Origin: Streptomyces sp. 846.5
GTDB lineage: Bacteria > Actinomycetota > Actinomycetes > Streptomycetales > Streptomycetaceae
Assembly: GCF_004365705.1 (NCBI RefSeq)
Contig: NZ_SOBN01000001.1
Span: forward strand, 186,001-250,000
Direction of reading: 5' to 3'
Length of the DNA stretch: 64,000 nt
The position numbers and the translations under genes were made by a program. The notes under the pieces were generated by a model that made no database searches, was not told the origin of the DNA, and saw nothing but the letters and a program-made list of their open reading frames with translations. Positions 42,482 through 50,934 of this stretch are shown piece by piece (the stretch's first letter is position 1; every line of letters begins with the position of its first letter).

Positions 42482-42559
42482 CAGCGACACCGCTCCGGGC
42501 GGCCTCCCCCGTACCGCCATCGCCGACGCCTGAGATTGACAGCGCCGCCTCCGGGCCGT

Positions 42560-42665
42560 CCTGCACCGGCAAGGGCGCGCTGTGCGGGGGGACGCACCTG
42601 GGCCTGCCAGGACCAGCCGTGACGATGCGTCAGCAGCCACACCCCCGCGATCGACCACGAGACGC
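42560..42665 (-). pseudogene. IS630-type transposase scrap
   Basis: One minus-strand frame reads VSWSIAGVWLLTHRHGWSWQ followed by AQVRPPAQRAL. The helix-turn-helix part of IS630 transposases normally has a 'HGWS.Q.P.RRA.ERD' segment here. The frame dissolves on both sides. Another IS630-type relic lies at 46490-46806. Confidence 0.4.
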
Positions 42666-42711
42666 GGTGAGCGTTCCGGGTGGGCGCGCAAGTGGGCAGG
42701 TTGATGGGGTT

Positions 42712-43155
42712 CTACTCTTCCTCTTCCATCAGCATTTTGTCTTCGAGGTAGTCCGCGACCTCGGGCCCGATCGGTGGGGGCATGAGGCTCATGCCGCCGC
42801 AAGCTCTACGCAAGGAAGTGGCGAGTTCGCGGGCGTGTTCGGTCGCTGCACGCAGGCCGTCGGCCAGGATGCGAGCGCCCGGATAGTCCCGGTCTCGGTC
42901 CGGGGCCGGGGCTGCTTCGGCCGCCTGGGTGACGAAGTCGTGCATCTGGTGCAGGGTGGCATCGAGCGGATCGATTGCGGCGGACAGTCTGCCCAGGACG
43001 ATGTAGACGTCGAGGGGGGAACGCAGACCGCCACTGTCCGGCAAGGTGGCGCGATACAGCAGGACAGAAGCCTCGTGGAGCGCTTCGACGAGAGCGAGGG
43101 GCTCCACGGAACTGTCGGGCCTCGCGGGGGCGTCGTCGGCACGATTCTCGGCCAT
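42712..43155 (-). CDS. Hypothetical helical protein
   Basis: 147 residues starting MAENRADDAPARPDSSVEPL. Predominantly alpha-helical (LVEALHEASVLLYRATLPDS, LDVYIVLGRLSAAIDPLDAT, LADGLRAATEHARELATSLR) and ending with MLMEEEE. No membrane segment, metal site or known domain is visible. GAAGGAGG precedes the ATG, supporting a real gene. Neighbours are transposase scraps, so no functional context is available. Confidence 0.6.
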   Translation of the reverse strand: MAENRADDAPARPDSSVEPLALVEALHEASVLLYRATLPDSGGLRSPLDVYIVLGRLSAAIDPLDATLHQMHDFVTQAAEAAPAPDRDRDYPGARILADGLRAATEHARELATSLRRACGGMSLMPPPIGPEVADYLEDKMLMEEEE

Positions 43156-43248
43156 GGCCTCCTTCTCTGATCGAGCGACGGATCAGTTGCCCTATTCATT
43201 ACTCCTCCGAGGTGTGACGGCCAGAGTCGAACCGGGGGCGTTATGGCC

Positions 43249-43362
43249 TCAGCTTGGAGTGTGTCCGGGGTGGCGCAAATCCTCGGCGAGGGGCCCGCCC
43301 GAGGCAGAGCCGAGTGTGAGCGACGATGACGAGCCAAGTCCACAGGTCGGCAGCGTCGGCGT
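43249..43362 (-). pseudogene. Transposase C-terminal scrap, same family as 1773-2171
   Basis: DAADLWTWLVIVAHTRLCLG matches DTADLWTWLVIAAHTQLRLA of the fragment at 1773-2171. A frame change then gives LAEDLRHPGHTP, corresponding to LAADLRHPWERL. It is fused directly to the cut end of a methyltransferase gene. Confidence 0.6.
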
Positions 43363-43725
43363 GGCGGCGCGGGTCAGGAAAGCGCGGTTGACGCGGGCGA
43401 AGTCCCGGACCGGCATTCCCTCCAGGGCCTTCTCCGCGGCCGCGCGATCCGCCGGGAAGTGATCCTTGCCGCCGAGCAGATACGAGTAGATGCGCGCCGG
43501 CGTGGCCACGGTCGGGTCGATCGCCGGTGGCGTCACGTGCGGGGCGAACAGGTCGCCGTTCAACGGATCCGGATCCGGGTCCGGGTCCGGGTCCGGCACG
43601 TCGTCCTCCACCCCGTCGACGTTCCTCCGACGGTCTGAGCGTAGCGCGGGGGCTGTACGGGGTTGGGCCGGCTGTTCTCGGTCCAGTCCTGGACGAAGCC
43701 GGTCGAGTCGGCGACGCGGGCACAA
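43363..43725 (-). pseudogene. SAM-dependent methyltransferase (DUF574-type) 5' fragment
   Basis: The frame includes IDPTVATPARIYSYLLGGKD, HFPADRAAAEKALEGMPVRD and FARVNRAFLTRA, the very recognisable N-terminal region of the actinobacterial DUF574 SAM-dependent methyltransferase family. The Rossmann core that should follow is replaced by the transposase scrap, so the gene is truncated. Upstream in the same frame a run of Asp-Pro repeats is encoded (43566-43597), perhaps low-complexity linker DNA. Confidence 0.65.
43566..43597. repeat. Short tandem repeat GGATCC/GGGTCC
   Basis: Five to six imperfect copies of a six-base unit (GGATCC GGATCC GGGTCC and so on) lie in series. On the minus strand they encode (Asp-Pro)n. 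Replication slippage is the likely origin. Confidence 0.7.
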
Positions 43726-43744
43726 GCGGCGGAACCGCTCGCGC

Positions 43745-45166
43745 TCACGCAGCTTGGGCGGTGACCCGGCTGCTGCTGACTGCGTCCATCAGGGCCCGGT
43801 GGTCACGTTCGTTCTGGTCGGCGTAGCTCTCCGCGAACCGGGCCAGGGCTTTGTCGAAGGAGTCGCCGGAGCCCAGGTAGGCGGCGATCGCGATCCGGTC
43901 CCCCGAGCGGGCGTGGGCGCGCGCCAGTGTGGCCCCGCACAGTTGCCCGAACATGCCCAGGCCCTCAGGCAGCATGGTCTGCGGTTCGGCGATGCCCTTC
44001 CAGTCGCGCAACTGGCGCACGTAGAAGTCGCGGGTCTGCCCGTCGATGCCCTCGGCCCGCTCCCAGCCCAGGAGGATGTCACTGGAGGCCTGCATCAACC
44101 GCTGCCCCGCCACGACCCGCTGCCCCTGGTTGGGATACTCGCTCGTCCCGACATGTTCGGCCAGCACCGACTGGTCGGCCTCCTTGACCTGGATGAGCAG
44201 CGGGTCCGCTTCGTCCTTGCCGAGCAGCAGCACGATCCAGCAGCGGGTTCCCACGCTTCCCACGCCCACGACCTTGCGGGCCATGTCCGCCAGGTGGAAC
44301 TGGCCCAGCAGGTGCCGGTGGTCCTCCTGCAGGCTGACGCCGTAGCGCGCCATCAGGGCGCGGATATCTCGCTCCAAGCGGCCCCGTTCCAGGTCCGGCA
44401 GCAGGTCGGAGACCGGCACGATCAACGGCGGGGCCGCGGTGATGCGGCGCTGCCCCTCGACGAGGTGGGTGAGCTTGTCGAAGGCCTGCAGGTTGTCGCG
44501 CGACCGGGCCTTGTCCAGGGCACGGGCGACCATCCTGCCCCGCCGCGCGTCCAACTGATCGGAGACCAGCGCCTGCAGACCCTCGGTGTCGATGCGCGCG
44601 TACCAGACGGCCAGGTTCCCCATCCTGGCGAAGCCGCGCATCTGCTCCCGGTAGGAACGCACTGTGGCGCGCACGATCGTAGAACGCTCCTTGTCGGTGA
44701 AGCCGTTCTCGCGTCCGGCGATCACCAGGCTCGTCACCAGCCGCTTCACATCCCATTCCCAGGGACCGGGCAGCGTCTCGTCGAAGTCATTGATATCAAA
44801 GATCAACCGCCGCTCCGGGGAGGCCAGCAACCGGAAGTTCAGCAGGTGCGCGTCCCCGCACAGCTGCGCCCGGATCCCGGTACTCGCGGTGCCTGCCAGG
44901 TCGGCGGCCATGATCCCGGCCGCACCACGGTAGAAGCGGAACGGCGACTCGATCATCCGCCCGTAGCGGATCGGTACCAGCTCCGGCACCCGGGAAGCCG
45001 ACTGCCGTTCCAGCAGGGTCACCGGGTCAAGGCGCCCGGCCAGCGGCTCGTACTCCCCGTGACTGCCCCGCGGTACCGCCGCCCTTGCCGCTCTGCCCGA
45101 TGCGGCACGCTCCCCCACGGACATGTGCTCCGGTGCGGGGGTGGATGCGGTCGTGGTCCGTGTCAT
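43745..45166 (-). CDS. DUF2252 protein
   Basis: 473 residues from the ATG at 45166. Family marks: MIESPFRFYRGAAGIMAADL, AQLCGDAHLLNFRLLASPER, LIFDINDFDETLPGPWEWDV and VVGVGSVGTRCWIVLLLGKD, ending with AAYLGSGDSFDKALARFAES. The GDAHxxNF and DxNDFDE segments recall the catalytic and metal loops of kinase-like (APH/HipA) folds, but the biochemical role of DUF2252 proteins is not established. It diverges from the truncated MFS gene. Confidence 0.88.
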   Translation of the reverse strand: MTRTTTASTPAPEHMSVGERAASGRAARAAVPRGSHGEYEPLAGRLDPVTLLERQSASRVPELVPIRYGRMIESPFRFYRGAAGIMAADLAGTASTGIRAQLCGDAHLLNFRLLASPERRLIFDINDFDETLPGPWEWDVKRLVTSLVIAGRENGFTDKERSTIVRATVRSYREQMRGFARMGNLAVWYARIDTEGLQALVSDQLDARRGRMVARALDKARSRDNLQAFDKLTHLVEGQRRITAAPPLIVPVSDLLPDLERGRLERDIRALMARYGVSLQEDHRHLLGQFHLADMARKVVGVGSVGTRCWIVLLLGKDEADPLLIQVKEADQSVLAEHVGTSEYPNQGQRVVAGQRLMQASSDILLGWERAEGIDGQTRDFYVRQLRDWKGIAEPQTMLPEGLGMFGQLCGATLARAHARSGDRIAIAAYLGSGDSFDKALARFAESYADQNERDHRALMDAVSSSRVTAQAA

Positions 45167-45335
45167 GGGCGAATCCTCCTGACCTGGGTGCGCGCGGCCC
45201 CTCCAAGGTCACCGCCCTCTCCCAGTCAACGCCCCCGTCCCCGCATCGGCGACCGCTCCCCCGCACGGCGCCAACCGGCTGACATCCCTCGCGGGTCGCG
45301 GCTCCGCCCTCCGACGCCGCTGGCACGATACGCCC

Positions 45336-46118
45336 ATGGTGTCCAGGGCAGGCGCTCACGAGAGCTCGGCAACGGCCGGACTCGTCCTGCCGGTACTCGC
45401 GGCCGGCCAGTTCCTGATGGCGCTGGACAGCTCTGTCATGAACGTCTCCATCGCGACAGTGGCAGACGACGTGGGCACGACCGTGACCGGGATCCAGGGC
45501 GCCATCACGGCCTACACGCTCGTCATGGCGATGTTCATGATCCCTGGCGGCAAGGTCGGCGCGCTCATCGGCCGCAAGCCTGCGTTCATGATCGGCTGCG
45601 CCGTCTACGGCTGCGGATCCCTCACCACCGCGCTCGCCCCGAACCTGCCGGTGCTCCTGGTCGGCTGGTCGTTCCTCGAAGGGGTTGGTGCGGCGCTCAT
45701 CCTGCCCGCGATCGTGGCGCTGGTCGCCAGCAACTTCTCCGTGGAGCGCCGGCCCGCCGCCTACGGACTCGTCGCTGCCGCTGGGGCCGTGGCGATCGCA
45801 CTCGGGCCGCTCATCGGCGGCGTCGCGACGACGTACTACTCCTGGTGCTGGGTCTTCGCCGGCGAGTCCGCAATCGTGCTCGGCATCCTGGTACTCGCCC
45901 GCAGGATCGTCGAGGCACCGACACACCAACGCCCACGCATCGATCTCCTCGGCGCCGTGCTCTCCGCCCTCGGGCTCGGGATCTTCGTCTTCGGCGTACT
46001 CCGCTCGAGTGAATGGGGGTGGTTCCGGCCGAAGCCCGACGCGCCCGTATGGCTCGGCATCTCCCTGGTCGTGTGGCTGATGCTGGCAGGCCTGCTACTG
46101 GGGTTGCTCCGGCTTGAC
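45336..46118 (+). pseudogene. MFS (DHA2) transporter, truncated N-terminal half
   Basis: The frame from the ATG at 45336 encodes about 260 residues of an EmrB/QacA-type exporter: AAGQFLMALDSSVMNVSIAT, MIPGGKVGALIGRKPAFMIG, GVGAALILPAIVALVASNFS and DLLGAVLSALGLGIFVFGVL, roughly the first seven or eight membrane segments. Near 46118 the homology ends abruptly at a hairpin; the frame then runs on through unrelated sequence to 46316. The missing half is not found downstream, so this is a deletion or insertion-linked truncation. Confidence 0.75.
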
Positions 46119-46152
46119 GGACAGGTTGTGTGTGTCGGTCAAACCGGAGCAA
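46104..46152. repeat. Inverted repeat at the MFS truncation point
   Basis: TTGCTCCGGCTTGAC (46104-46118) and GTCAAACCGGAGCAA (46138-46152) pair at 14 of 15 positions around a 19-nt loop. The left arm is the last sequence that reads as transporter. It could be a leftover element end or a structure promoting deletion. Confidence 0.6.
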
Positions 46153-46166
46153 GCCCACAACCTTGT

Positions 46167-46480
46167 CTAGCGAACCTGACGGGCCGCGGCCAGGACGAAG
46201 TCTTGAGCGGCGGCACGAGCCAGAACGCCGAGCTCGCGGCGCTGCGCCTCCTGCCGCGGATGATGAATCTCTGCTGCTGCATCAAAAGCCCGCTGTGCCA
46301 GTGTGGTTATCTCTGAGCTGTCGGCTAACAGGTGAACCCTAAAGAGCTGTTGGAGCGCCCCCGCTCGCAGTCGGTACGACTCCATCCGTGCAGCCCTGTG
46401 GGCTTCCCCACCGGGATCTTCGTCGCGCCGATGCCATCGATCGAGTTGCCCCGAACGGTAGCTTACGATCGCTGCTGCAT
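46167..46480 (-). pseudogene. C-terminal fragment of a conserved helical protein
   Basis: A minus-strand frame encodes AAIVSYRSGQLDRWHRRDED, PGGEAHRAARMESYRLRAGA, LQQLFRVHLLADSSEITTLA and FVLAAARQVR to a stop at 46167. The pattern (YR..LDRWHRR.EDP....A..E.YRLR) is one I associate with actinobacterial proteins having an N-terminal membrane helix followed by a helical domain; that assignment is from memory. The N-terminus is missing above about 46480, where the sequence becomes transposase-like on the other strand. An internal ATG at 46385 has no good ribosome binding site. Confidence 0.45.
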
Positions 46481-46489
46481 GAGGCCACG

Positions 46490-46806
46490 GAAGGGTCGGA
46501 CCTGGGCCCGCACGGACACGCCCCTGAGGTGCGGGTCTGCGTCGGCGGTCGGAGCCGGGTCACCGGCCCCGGTTCTTCTACAAGCTGCATGTACTACCGC
46601 GTCTTCCAGTTCCCCTCGTATGCGCCGGACCCAACCCCGAGGAAGGGATCTGGTCGCTGATCAAGCGAGGCCTGGCGAACTTCGCCCGCGCCGAATTGGA
46701 CCACGTGGTCCGGGTCATGAAGCGCAAGCTCAAGAAGATCCAATACCGCCCGCACCTGATCGACGGCTGTCTCGCCGAAACCGACCTGATCATCGAACCC
46801 CGGTGA
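46490..46806 (+). pseudogene. IS630-type transposase C-terminal relic
   Basis: The clear part is GIWSLIKRGLANFARAELDH, VVRVMKRKLKKIQYRPHLID and GCLAETDLIIEPR, ending at 46804-46806, the usual C-terminal of IS630 transposases (after the second Asp in YAPDxNPEEGIW). A one-base change at about 46630-46640 separates YAPD from NPEEGIW. Further upstream only scraps (PEVRVCVGGRSRVTGP) remain. It is inactive. Confidence 0.7.
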
Positions 46807-46965
46807 TCAATGAGGAGGCCATCGCGCTTTCAAGCTCAGTGAGCGACCCTGCGAGAACTGCGAAAGTCGAGAGAGGAAGGGTCCACGATTAATCTCCGAC
46901 TGATGGGGCATCTGTTCGAAACACGCGGGCAACGGACCTGGCGACCCGCATGCCCCATGAACCAC

Positions 46966-46971
46966 TATAGT
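46966..46971 (+). promoter_or_regulatory. Possible -10 box, leaderless start
   Basis: TATAGT is followed after 6 nt by the ATG at 46978. Transcription beginning about 7 nt after the -10 box would start at the start codon itself, giving a leaderless mRNA. No good -35 is visible. Confidence 0.4.
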
Positions 46972-46977
46972 CCGGCC

Positions 46978-47859
46978 ATGCAACTCCCAGCCTTCGTCGA
47001 CCTGCGTCCAATCGGCAGGTGCAATTTGAGCTGCCCGTTCTGCTTCGGACCGCGCCACGAAGTCCCCAGCATGCCAAGAGAGGACGCGCTGCGGGTCGCG
47101 ACGTCCTTGCGCGAGGCAGGAGTCGAAGGTGTAGTGATCTCTGGAGGCGAGCCGACCTTGCTCCCCTACCTGCCCGACCTGGCGGCTGAACTCCGCCGCG
47201 CGGGGCCGGGCAGACCCGCGCCCCGGGTTGTGCTCAGCACGAACGGGCTGGCACCCGCACGAGTGCTGGAAAAGGTTCTGCCGCATCTGTCCTGGATCGC
47301 ACTGCCGATCGAGTCCTCCCTGGTATCGGAACACCGCGATCTGAGGACCGGAGTGCGCGGCCACCGCGACCGGGTGGTGACCCTGCTCCGAAACATCCGC
47401 ATCAACTTCCCACACGTTCAGGTGAAACTCGGCACGGTGATCACGAAGCTGAACGCCATCGGCGCGCCGGGAGTCCTCGATCTTCTCGACGATGACCAAC
47501 TACCGGACGTCTGGAAGATCTATCAGATGTCACCCACGAACTACGGCGCGGACAATCAGGACTGGTTGTCATTGGCTGACCAGGAGTTCAAGGAGGTCGT
47601 GGAGAAATGCGAGCAGGCAGCCCACAACCGCGGCGTCCCCTTACGCGTCTACTGGAATTCCGCACGCGCCGGAAGCTATCTCTTCGTCGACCCGGACTGT
47701 TCGACCGTGGTGATCGACGAGAGCGGAGAACGGCGCATCGGCAACTTCTTCGACCTCATCGAGCGCACCGGCCCCACCCCGGTTGCGTCGATCATTCCCA
47801 CCCGAAACGCAGAGAATTTCACCACGACGTACCCGTCTCGGAGGGACTGTGGAGACTGA
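46978..47859 (+). CDS. Viperin-like radical SAM protein
   Basis: 293 residues from the ATG at 46978 (46957 is an alternative; neither has a ribosome binding site). The 4Fe-4S/SAM motif is [16 protein letters not shown] (Cys 15, 19, 22, CxxxCxxC followed by Phe as in viperins). [15 protein letters not shown] is the SAM-contacting GGEP strand and [10 protein letters not shown] follows. Later segments parallel viperin landmarks: [41 protein letters not shown] and [20 protein letters not shown]. Viperins make antiviral ddh-nucleotides from CTP, UTP or GTP. Whether this one does is inference. It overlaps a Nudix gene, which could sanitise or process the nucleotide product. Confidence 0.75.
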   Translation: MQLPAFVDLRPIGRCNLSCPFCFGPRHEVPSMPREDALRVATSLREAGVEGVVISGGEPTLLPYLPDLAAELRRAGPGRPAPRVVLSTNGLAPARVLEKVLPHLSWIALPIESSLVSEHRDLRTGVRGHRDRVVTLLRNIRINFPHVQVKLGTVITKLNAIGAPGVLDLLDDDQLPDVWKIYQMSPTNYGADNQDWLSLADQEFKEVVEKCEQAAHNRGVPLRVYWNSARAGSYLFVDPDCSTVVIDESGERRIGNFFDLIERTGPTPVASIIPTRNAENFTTTYPSRRDCGD

Positions 47860-48349
47860 GGCACCCCTCGCGGCCAGCGCACTCCCAACCGCATCGGCTC
47901 ACGTCCGAGTCGGCGTCCAGGCAGTGCTCCTCCGCGACGGTCAGGTCCTGCTCGGACTGCGGAGGAACACGTTCGGAGCAGGCTCCTGGGGCCTTCCTGG
48001 CGGCCATCTCGAGCCGGGCGAGACCCTCACTGAGGCCGCGCACCGGGAGTTGGCGGAGGAGGCAGGTCTGATCGCGCACGACTCGCGGGTCTGTTGCGTC
48101 ACCGACCCGGACCCCGCCGCCAACCACCACATGCAGGTTGGCGTGAAGGTGCTCAGCTACTCCGGGTTCGTCAAGGTTCGCGAACCGGAGCGTTGCGCAC
48201 AGTGGCGCTTCTGGCCATTGGATGGCCTGCCTGAGCCGTTGTTCGTCGGCTCCGTGGAGGTGCTCCGCAGCGTCATGGAGGAGACGTTTCATCGTCGGTC
48301 TGAGGGGACACCGGCTTGCTCATCCGGTCGTCGGCCAGAGCGCCCATGA
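47849..48349 (+). CDS. Nudix hydrolase
   Basis: 166 residues from a GTG at 47849 (GGAGGGA upstream), overlapping the radical SAM stop by 11 bp. The Nudix box is complete at residues 52-74: [20 protein letters not shown] with the preceding G and following AGL. It also has ADxxGGWxLPGG-like [15 protein letters not shown] and the segment [20 protein letters not shown], typical of the MutT/NUDT15-like branch acting on (d)NTPs. The last 77 bp overlap the 3' end of the convergent TPR gene. Its coupling to the radical SAM gene suggests action on the same nucleotide pool (inference). Confidence 0.87.
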   Translation: METEAPLAASALPTASAHVRVGVQAVLLRDGQVLLGLRRNTFGAGSWGLPGGHLEPGETLTEAAHRELAEEAGLIAHDSRVCCVTDPDPAANHHMQVGVKVLSYSGFVKVREPERCAQWRFWPLDGLPEPLFVGSVEVLRSVMEETFHRRSEGTPACSSGRRPERP

Positions 48350-50015
48350 TCGTGCGGAGCGTCGCCTGGTGCCCGGCCTCGTTGGCACCGAACTGCTCCC
48401 AACTGCTGGCCAGCTCCCATTGGGTGTTGAATTCGGCGAGGCTGTCCGCGTAGTACCTGCTGTCGTTGCGAAACATCACCTCGAAGACGTTCAAGGCACG
48501 CCGCGTACGCCGGTCCGGATTCGAGGTGATGTAGGGCTCAAAGAAGCCCATCGCCGATGTGAGCAGCGTGGAGCCGGAGATGTCCATGGGCGTCAGCCGG
48601 AGTTCGATCCGCCCAGGAAACCGCTCGCGCAGGTTCAGATAGGAGTCGGTGACCGGGCGGAAGGTCCTGGCGTAGTAGTCACTGGCTTTGACGATGTCCA
48701 CGATGTTGTCCAGAGTGGGCCGCTCGGCCCGGGCATCGTGCTTGATGAAGACGGCGAGGCTGTTCCAGGGACTACTGATGATGACCTTGAAGACGGTTCC
48801 CGCCTCGAGAGCCCGCACGATCTCAGAGTAGAACATGTCCAGGTCGGGCAGCAGATAGGAGGCCCCGGCATGCGCGATCAACCTGATGATATTCCGCTCC
48901 CGCGCCAGCGCCTCCGCTTTCGCCCGGTTGCGCAGGTCGTTCTCCTGGGGCGTATAGGTGCGCTCGATGAGGTAGGGGAGCTCCTCAGACATGCGCTCCC
49001 TGGCGCGCAGACTGGCCTGAGCCTCGCGCAGACTGATCGTCTGGGAATGGTCCCGCCCCAGGGCGTTCACCGCCTTCTGTACCGCTGAGTCGAGCAACTC
49101 CAGAGCCCGCTCGCGGCGAGCGGCGTTCTTCTCCCCGTCTCCCGCGGCAACCTCGAACTCTGCCGTGGCGAGTGCTGCCTGTGTGATGATCGTCTGACGG
49201 TGGTCGGGTCCTAGCTGTGCCACCGCGTTGAGGTGCACCACCTCAAGTTCGTCCAGGCTGCTGTCGATTGACTGAGTGATCCCCGCGGCGCGCGCCTGCT
49301 GGAAACGTCCGGCGGCAAGGGCAGACCACGCGCCGATCGACCTGGGATGGTCGGCTCCGTTGATGCGAACGAAGTCGTCCACCCCGGTGGCGAACTCGGC
49401 CAGGGATAAGGAGACACCGCGCTGGTCGTCCAGAGCCCGGGCTGCGGCCAGTCTCACCCACAGGGCCATGAGCTGCGGCCCGAGGTCCTGCTCGGCACCA
49501 CTGTGCTGCTCGCGCCGTGACTCTCTGACCGCCCGGTCAGCCCAGGCCCGTGCTCCGGCGGGATCGCCAAGCTCCAACGCGACCGCGCCGAGGTTGGCCA
49601 AGATCCTGGACGGCTGCGGGGTAGGGGAACGCTGCTCTCTGCTGAGGCCTGTGGCCAGCACCATCGCGGCCCGGGCCGGCTCACCATGCTCGGCAAGCAG
49701 CGAACCCAGTTCGTTCCAGAGCAGGGGGGAGTAGGACTCCTGCCCCGTCTCCGCCTCCGCCAACCGAATGTGGCGCAGTGTCAGTTCCACGACCGAAAGC
49801 GACAGTTGCTTCCGCCCTATCACGAGAAGCAGTTTGGCGAGGCTGACCAGGCGCTGGACGAGCGACTCGTCTGGCTGCTCTCCTGGCCCAGGTTCGCCGA
49901 GTTCATCGACCCGGCGGATCAGGCTGTCCGTCTCGCCCGTGACGACCCCCTCGGTTCCGTCGAGCGCGACCTGTGCCACGGCCAATGCCTCGTCGAGGTT
50001 CTCTCTACTGATCAC
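48273..50015 (-). CDS. TPR protein with uncharacterised C-terminal domain
   Basis: 580 residues. The N-terminal 330 residues are helical repeats of TPR type ([80 protein letters not shown]). The C-terminal 230 form a separate alpha/beta domain: [60 protein letters not shown] and [10 protein letters not shown]. That pattern (a helix-capped LLP.L..F/Y followed by G..FKVII..PWN) recalls the PLD-like/DUF5919 signalling domains linked to helix-turn-helix proteins; I cannot assign catalysis. It lies 46 bp after the trypsin-like protease gene. Confidence 0.8.
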   Translation of the reverse strand: MISRENLDEALAVAQVALDGTEGVVTGETDSLIRRVDELGEPGPGEQPDESLVQRLVSLAKLLLVIGRKQLSLSVVELTLRHIRLAEAETGQESYSPLLWNELGSLLAEHGEPARAAMVLATGLSREQRSPTPQPSRILANLGAVALELGDPAGARAWADRAVRESRREQHSGAEQDLGPQLMALWVRLAAARALDDQRGVSLSLAEFATGVDDFVRINGADHPRSIGAWSALAAGRFQQARAAGITQSIDSSLDELEVVHLNAVAQLGPDHRQTIITQAALATAEFEVAAGDGEKNAARRERALELLDSAVQKAVNALGRDHSQTISLREAQASLRARERMSEELPYLIERTYTPQENDLRNRAKAEALARERNIIRLIAHAGASYLLPDLDMFYSEIVRALEAGTVFKVIISSPWNSLAVFIKHDARAERPTLDNIVDIVKASDYYARTFRPVTDSYLNLRERFPGRIELRLTPMDISGSTLLTSAMGFFEPYITSNPDRRTRRALNVFEVMFRNDSRYYADSLAEFNTQWELASSWEQFGANEAGHQATLRTIMGALADDRMSKPVSPQTDDETSPP

Positions 50016-50060
50016 AGTGCCTCCGGCGGTCGGGCGCCCGGACCGGGCGCCCGACCCTTG

Positions 50061-50831
50061 TCAGCGGGTCCAGTTCACGCCCACCAAGCCGTTCAGGTTG
50101 TACCTTTCCATCATCTCCCGGACCACGATGCTGGATCGCGCCTCCGGATTGGGCTTTCCGCCACCCTCCTGGGTGACGGAGAAGCGTACGGGGCCCTGCT
50201 GGACCGTCCCGACCGCGTCTGCCCTCTCCCGAATGCCGAAGCGGAACCTGTCGAAGCGCCGGACGACCTCCCGGATGGTGCCGGCGAACATCGCCCCCAC
50301 CGGCAGGTTGTGCGTCGACGGAACCTCGACGAGCACCCCGAGCACGGCAGCCGGCTCGCCAGGGGTACTCCGGTCGATCGGGCTGCCCGAGAATCCGCGC
50401 ACGTTCGAAGGCAGGCTGTCACAAGCAAGGCGAATGGCCGTGACCACCTGTCCTTCTCTGGTGCTGCGGTATTCCACCGCGGTCTCACTGACGACGCCGG
50501 TGAGGGCCACGCGCCCTTGCGGCGGCCGGTGAGCAGCCGTCCAGAGCTCGTTCTTGCGCGCATCGACGAAACAGACGTCCGGCAGCGGATCCCGGTTGCG
50601 CGCTTCGCGTATCAGCTCGACCAGGGCCAAGTCGGAGAGCCGGTCGTATTCACGGACCATGCCCTGGACCCGCTTGCTGCCCGACATCTGCAGCCTGAGC
50701 GGCTCACTTCCCGAGAGCTCTGCCTCGGCCAGGCAGTGGACCGTGGTGACGATGTAGTCACGAGTGACGCGTACCCCGGAGCACAGACGGTGGGCCTGCC
50801 TGTACACCTGGACCAGATGTTCGTTCTGCAC
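50061..50831 (-). CDS. Trypsin-like serine protease (no signal peptide)
   Basis: 256 residues. Chymotrypsin-fold triad: His32 in YIVTTVHCLAEAEL, Asp67 in YDRLSDLALVELIREA and Ser148 in VRGFSGSPIDRSTPG (canonical GDSGGP with Phe for Asp and Ser for the second Gly). The N-terminus has no signal peptide and no propeptide cleavage motif, so it works in the cytoplasm. Cytoplasmic trypsin-like proteases in actinobacteria often occur in conflict systems with TPR, CHAT or EAD partners, where they act as executioners. The immediately following TPR gene fits that picture. The active-site Asp change could alter the oxyanion pocket. Confidence 0.83.
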   Translation of the reverse strand: MQNEHLVQVYRQAHRLCSGVRVTRDYIVTTVHCLAEAELSGSEPLRLQMSGSKRVQGMVREYDRLSDLALVELIREARNRDPLPDVCFVDARKNELWTAAHRPPQGRVALTGVVSETAVEYRSTREGQVVTAIRLACDSLPSNVRGFSGSPIDRSTPGEPAAVLGVLVEVPSTHNLPVGAMFAGTIREVVRRFDRFRFGIRERADAVGTVQQGPVRFSVTQEGGGKPNPEARSSIVVREMMERYNLNGLVGVNWTR

Positions 50832-50934
50832 CCTGGATCAGCCCCCGTCTGACCCGTGAGCGGACCGCCCCGTCCCGCTCGGAATGTTTCATGATAGCCA
50901 TGGCGGAGAAGGAACGGAGGCTCCTTTTCCGAAC

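Noticed and set aside
43215..43240. tRNA-like GGCCAGAGTCGAACCGGGG
   Set aside because: The TC-arm-like word has no matching acceptor stem or anticodon arm nearby on either strand, so it is a chance resemblance.
43490..46012. An 840-codon open frame on the plus strand
   Set aside because: It runs antisense through the DUF2252 gene and then out of frame across the MFS gene, with no recognisable domain, so it is a shadow.
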